A DNA stretch of 64,000 bases from Terribacillus sp. DMT04 (GTDB lineage Bacteria > Bacillota > Bacilli > Bacillales > Amphibacillaceae): NCBI RefSeq assembly GCF_019056395.1, contig NZ_CP077639.1, positions 1,552,001 through 1,616,000 of the forward strand. Direction: 5' to 3'. The position numbers and the translations under genes were made by a program. Shown here piece by piece: positions 62,279 through 64,000 of this stretch. The number at the start of each line of letters is the position of its first letter. The first letter of the stretch is position 1. The notes beneath the pieces are model-generated. The model saw only the letters and a list, made by a program, of their open reading frames with translations, was not told the DNA's origin and made no database searches.

Positions 62279-63795
62279 ATACATTTCTTGAAGTTTTCCA
62301 GCAGCGCAGTGATTCGTTTTGGACAGCTTTAGGTGAACACTTGCAAATATCAGTGATCGCCTTACTTATTAGTATTGCAATTGCGGTACCGCTCGGTTTG
62401 TTACTGAGCCGGTCGAAAAGATTAGCAGAACCGATTATTGCGATAACAGCTGTGTTGCAGACGATACCGAGCTTGGCTATTTTAGCTTTTCTCATTCCGC
62501 TAATCGGAATTGGAACACGCCCGGCCATTGTGGCGCTTATCGCCTATGCACTGCTTCCAATTTTGCGAAATACATATACAGGTATCGCCGGCGTAGACCC
62601 AGCACTAAAAGAAGCTGCAACAGGCATGGGAATGAACAGCTTCCGGCGTCTTCGCAAAGTGGAATTGCCGTTGGCGATGCCGGTCATTATGGCAGGTATT
62701 CGGACAGCGATGGTCATGATTGTTGGAACAACGACAATTGCTGCATTGATTGGCGCCGGCGGATTAGGGGAACTTATTCTGTTAGGAATTGACCGCGGCG
62801 GAGATGTAAACTTGATTTTGCTCGGTGCAATTCCGGCAGCTTTACTGGCTATTCTATTGGATCTGGTTATTCGGGTATTTGAACGTACCAGCAGACGATT
62901 TGGATTTAAATCACTGTTAGTGCTGTTAATCGTAGCGATTATCGGTGTTGTAACCCCATTTGTGGTTGGCAAGGATAATCAAGCTGATCTAGTAATCGGC
63001 GGTAAGCTGGGTGCCGAGCCTTCTATCTTAATCAATATGTATGAACTATTAATTGAGGATCAGACCGATCTACAAGTAGAATTAGAGACGAATCTTGGGA
63101 AAACAGATTTCCTTTTTGAAGCATTACAGAGCGGCAGTATTGACATTTATCCAGAATTTACTGGAACAGCGCTTGTGACCTTCCTAGGCGAACAAGCCGA
63201 GACGAATGATGCTCAAAAAGTATATCAGCAAGCAGAAGCGGGTATGGCAGAGCGCTTTGACATGGCGTATCTGGAGCCAATGCTATACAATAATACGTAC
63301 ACACTAGCCGTGAAACAATCTTTCGCAGAAGAAAATAATCTAAAAACGATTGGCGACCTTCGACGTATCGATGATGATATGACCGCTGGTTTTACTTTAG
63401 AATTTAGTGATCGCCAAGACGGTTACCTAGGCATTCAGGATATATATGGGGTGGAATTTGGTGAATTGAAGACGTTGGATCCTGGTATTCGTCAGCAAGC
63501 TATTGAGGCTGGCGATGTCGATGTGATTGATGCTTATTCAACAGACAGCTATATTCGGGATTTGAACCTCGTTACGCTGGATGATCCAGAGAATTTGTTC
63601 CCGCCATATCAAGGAGCACCGCTAATGCGTCAAGAAACACTTGATAAATATCCGGAGCTTGCGGACATATTGAGTCAGCTTGCAGGGAAAATAACAGATG
63701 AGCAAATGACAGAGATGAACTATCAAGTGGACTTTGAAGACAAGAAGCCAAAACAAGTAGCAAAAGAATTCTTAGAACAAAAAGGACTACTTTAA
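62275..63795 (+). CDS. opuFB: Hybrid permease/substrate-binding protein OpuFB
   Basis: 506 residues. The N-terminal permease (about 1-215, five or six spans) has the EAATGMGMNSFRRLRKVELP loop that contacts the ATPase. A further span (SLLVLLIVAIIGVVTPFVV) leads to an OpuAC-type binding domain from about 235 (IGGKLGAEPSILINMYELL) to the end. Permease and receptor fused in one chain defines OpuF, described in B. infantis. It imports compatible solutes during osmotic stress. ATGA overlap with opuFA; yneT follows at 17 bases. Confidence 0.9.
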   Translation: MNTFLEVFQQRSDSFWTALGEHLQISVIALLISIAIAVPLGLLLSRSKRLAEPIIAITAVLQTIPSLAILAFLIPLIGIGTRPAIVALIAYALLPILRNTYTGIAGVDPALKEAATGMGMNSFRRLRKVELPLAMPVIMAGIRTAMVMIVGTTTIAALIGAGGLGELILLGIDRGGDVNLILLGAIPAALLAILLDLVIRVFERTSRRFGFKSLLVLLIVAIIGVVTPFVVGKDNQADLVIGGKLGAEPSILINMYELLIEDQTDLQVELETNLGKTDFLFEALQSGSIDIYPEFTGTALVTFLGEQAETNDAQKVYQQAEAGMAERFDMAYLEPMLYNNTYTLAVKQSFAEENNLKTIGDLRRIDDDMTAGFTLEFSDRQDGYLGIQDIYGVEFGELKTLDPGIRQQAIEAGDVDVIDAYSTDSYIRDLNLVTLDDPENLFPPYQGAPLMRQETLDKYPELADILSQLAGKITDEQMTEMNYQVDFEDKKPKQVAKEFLEQKGLL

Positions 63796-63812
63796 AGGAG
63801 GCAGAGAAGCAC

Positions 63813-64000
63813 ATGATATTTCAAAATCCTGAAAATAGCGTAATTCGTGATACATTAACAAAAGCAAAGACAATTGCAGTGGTTGGATTATCCGATTCTC
63901 CCACGCGCACATCTTATGGTGTATCACAGGCGATGCAGCAGGCAGGATATCGTATTATTCCTGTCAACCCGACGATAACGGAAGTACTAGGTGAAAAAGC
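63813..64000 (+). CDS. yneT: CoA-binding protein YneT, N-terminal part
   Basis: ATG 63813 with AAAGGAGG upstream; the frame runs off the right edge after 62 residues. Rossmann-type CoA_binding domain: TIAVVGLSDSPTRTSYGV, then QAGYRIIPVNPTITEVLG. In B. subtilis yneT lies downstream of plsY and before parE, so parE-parC are expected next. Function unknown. Confidence 0.9.
   Translation, partial: MIFQNPENSVIRDTLTKAKTIAVVGLSDSPTRTSYGVSQAMQQAGYRIIPVNPTITEVLGEK

Overview
The window comes from the chromosome of an endospore-forming, low-to-moderate GC Gram-positive of the family Bacillaceae. It carries spoVS, cotE, spoVK, sspP, sirA, a gerA-type germination operon and strong AGGAGG ribosome binding sites. 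Gene order follows two blocks of the Bacillus subtilis map (ymf-pgsA-cinA-recA-rny-mutSL-miaA-hfq-spoVK-hflX-glnRA, then lexA-yneB-ynzC-tkt-sirA-yneF-ccdA-citB-yneNPQ-plsY-yneT). The OpuF-type osmolyte transporter and several insertions suggest a halotolerant genus such as Terribacillus or Virgibacillus; that placement is inference.

Layout. 1-4.0 kb: BMP/NupNOPQ-type nucleoside ABC importer. 4.1-9.6 kb: ymfFHI, ymfJ, ymfK, ymfM (EF-P modification, envelope and DUF genes). 9.7-23.4 kb: pgsA, cinA, recA, rny, ymdB, spoVS, miaB, ricA, cotE, mutS, mutL. 23.6-24.8 kb: an unexported-looking M23 peptidoglycan hydrolase and a divergent Dps. 24.8-35.6 kb: miaA, hfq, spoVK, a gerABC operon, hflX, ynbB, glnR, glnA. 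35.8-39.9 kb: a variable region with an M15 endolysin-like enzyme, microproteins and decayed genes. 39.9-44.7 kb: the lexA/SOS locus, tkt, sirA, yneF. 44.8-48.4 kb: an accessory patch with an integrase remnant, a NUMOD4-only protein and orphan small genes. 48.5-64 kb: ccdA, an orphan mrpB-like gene, yneI, ccdC, a PAS histidine kinase, sspP, acnA, yneN, a double-AAA+ ATPase, yneP, yneQ, yidD, folE2, plsY, the OpuF transporter and the start of yneT.

How it fits together. Most of the window is conserved core: DNA repair (RecA, MutSL, LexA, CinA), RNA processing (RNase Y, RicA, MiaA/MiaB, Hfq), nitrogen control (GlnR/GlnA with a visible GlnR operator) and sporulation. The unusual material is inserted between conserved neighbours: a 31-residue SOS-controlled membrane microprotein where yneA normally sits, an MrpB-like subunit translationally coupled to yneI, a tandem SpoVK-like ATPase between yneN and yneP, a Dps protein with a degenerate ferroxidase site, and two genes whose Shine-Dalgarno is perfectly complementary to an upstream anti-SD. 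No rRNA, tRNA, CRISPR array or intact insertion sequence was seen. All homology calls are by reading; no searches were run.
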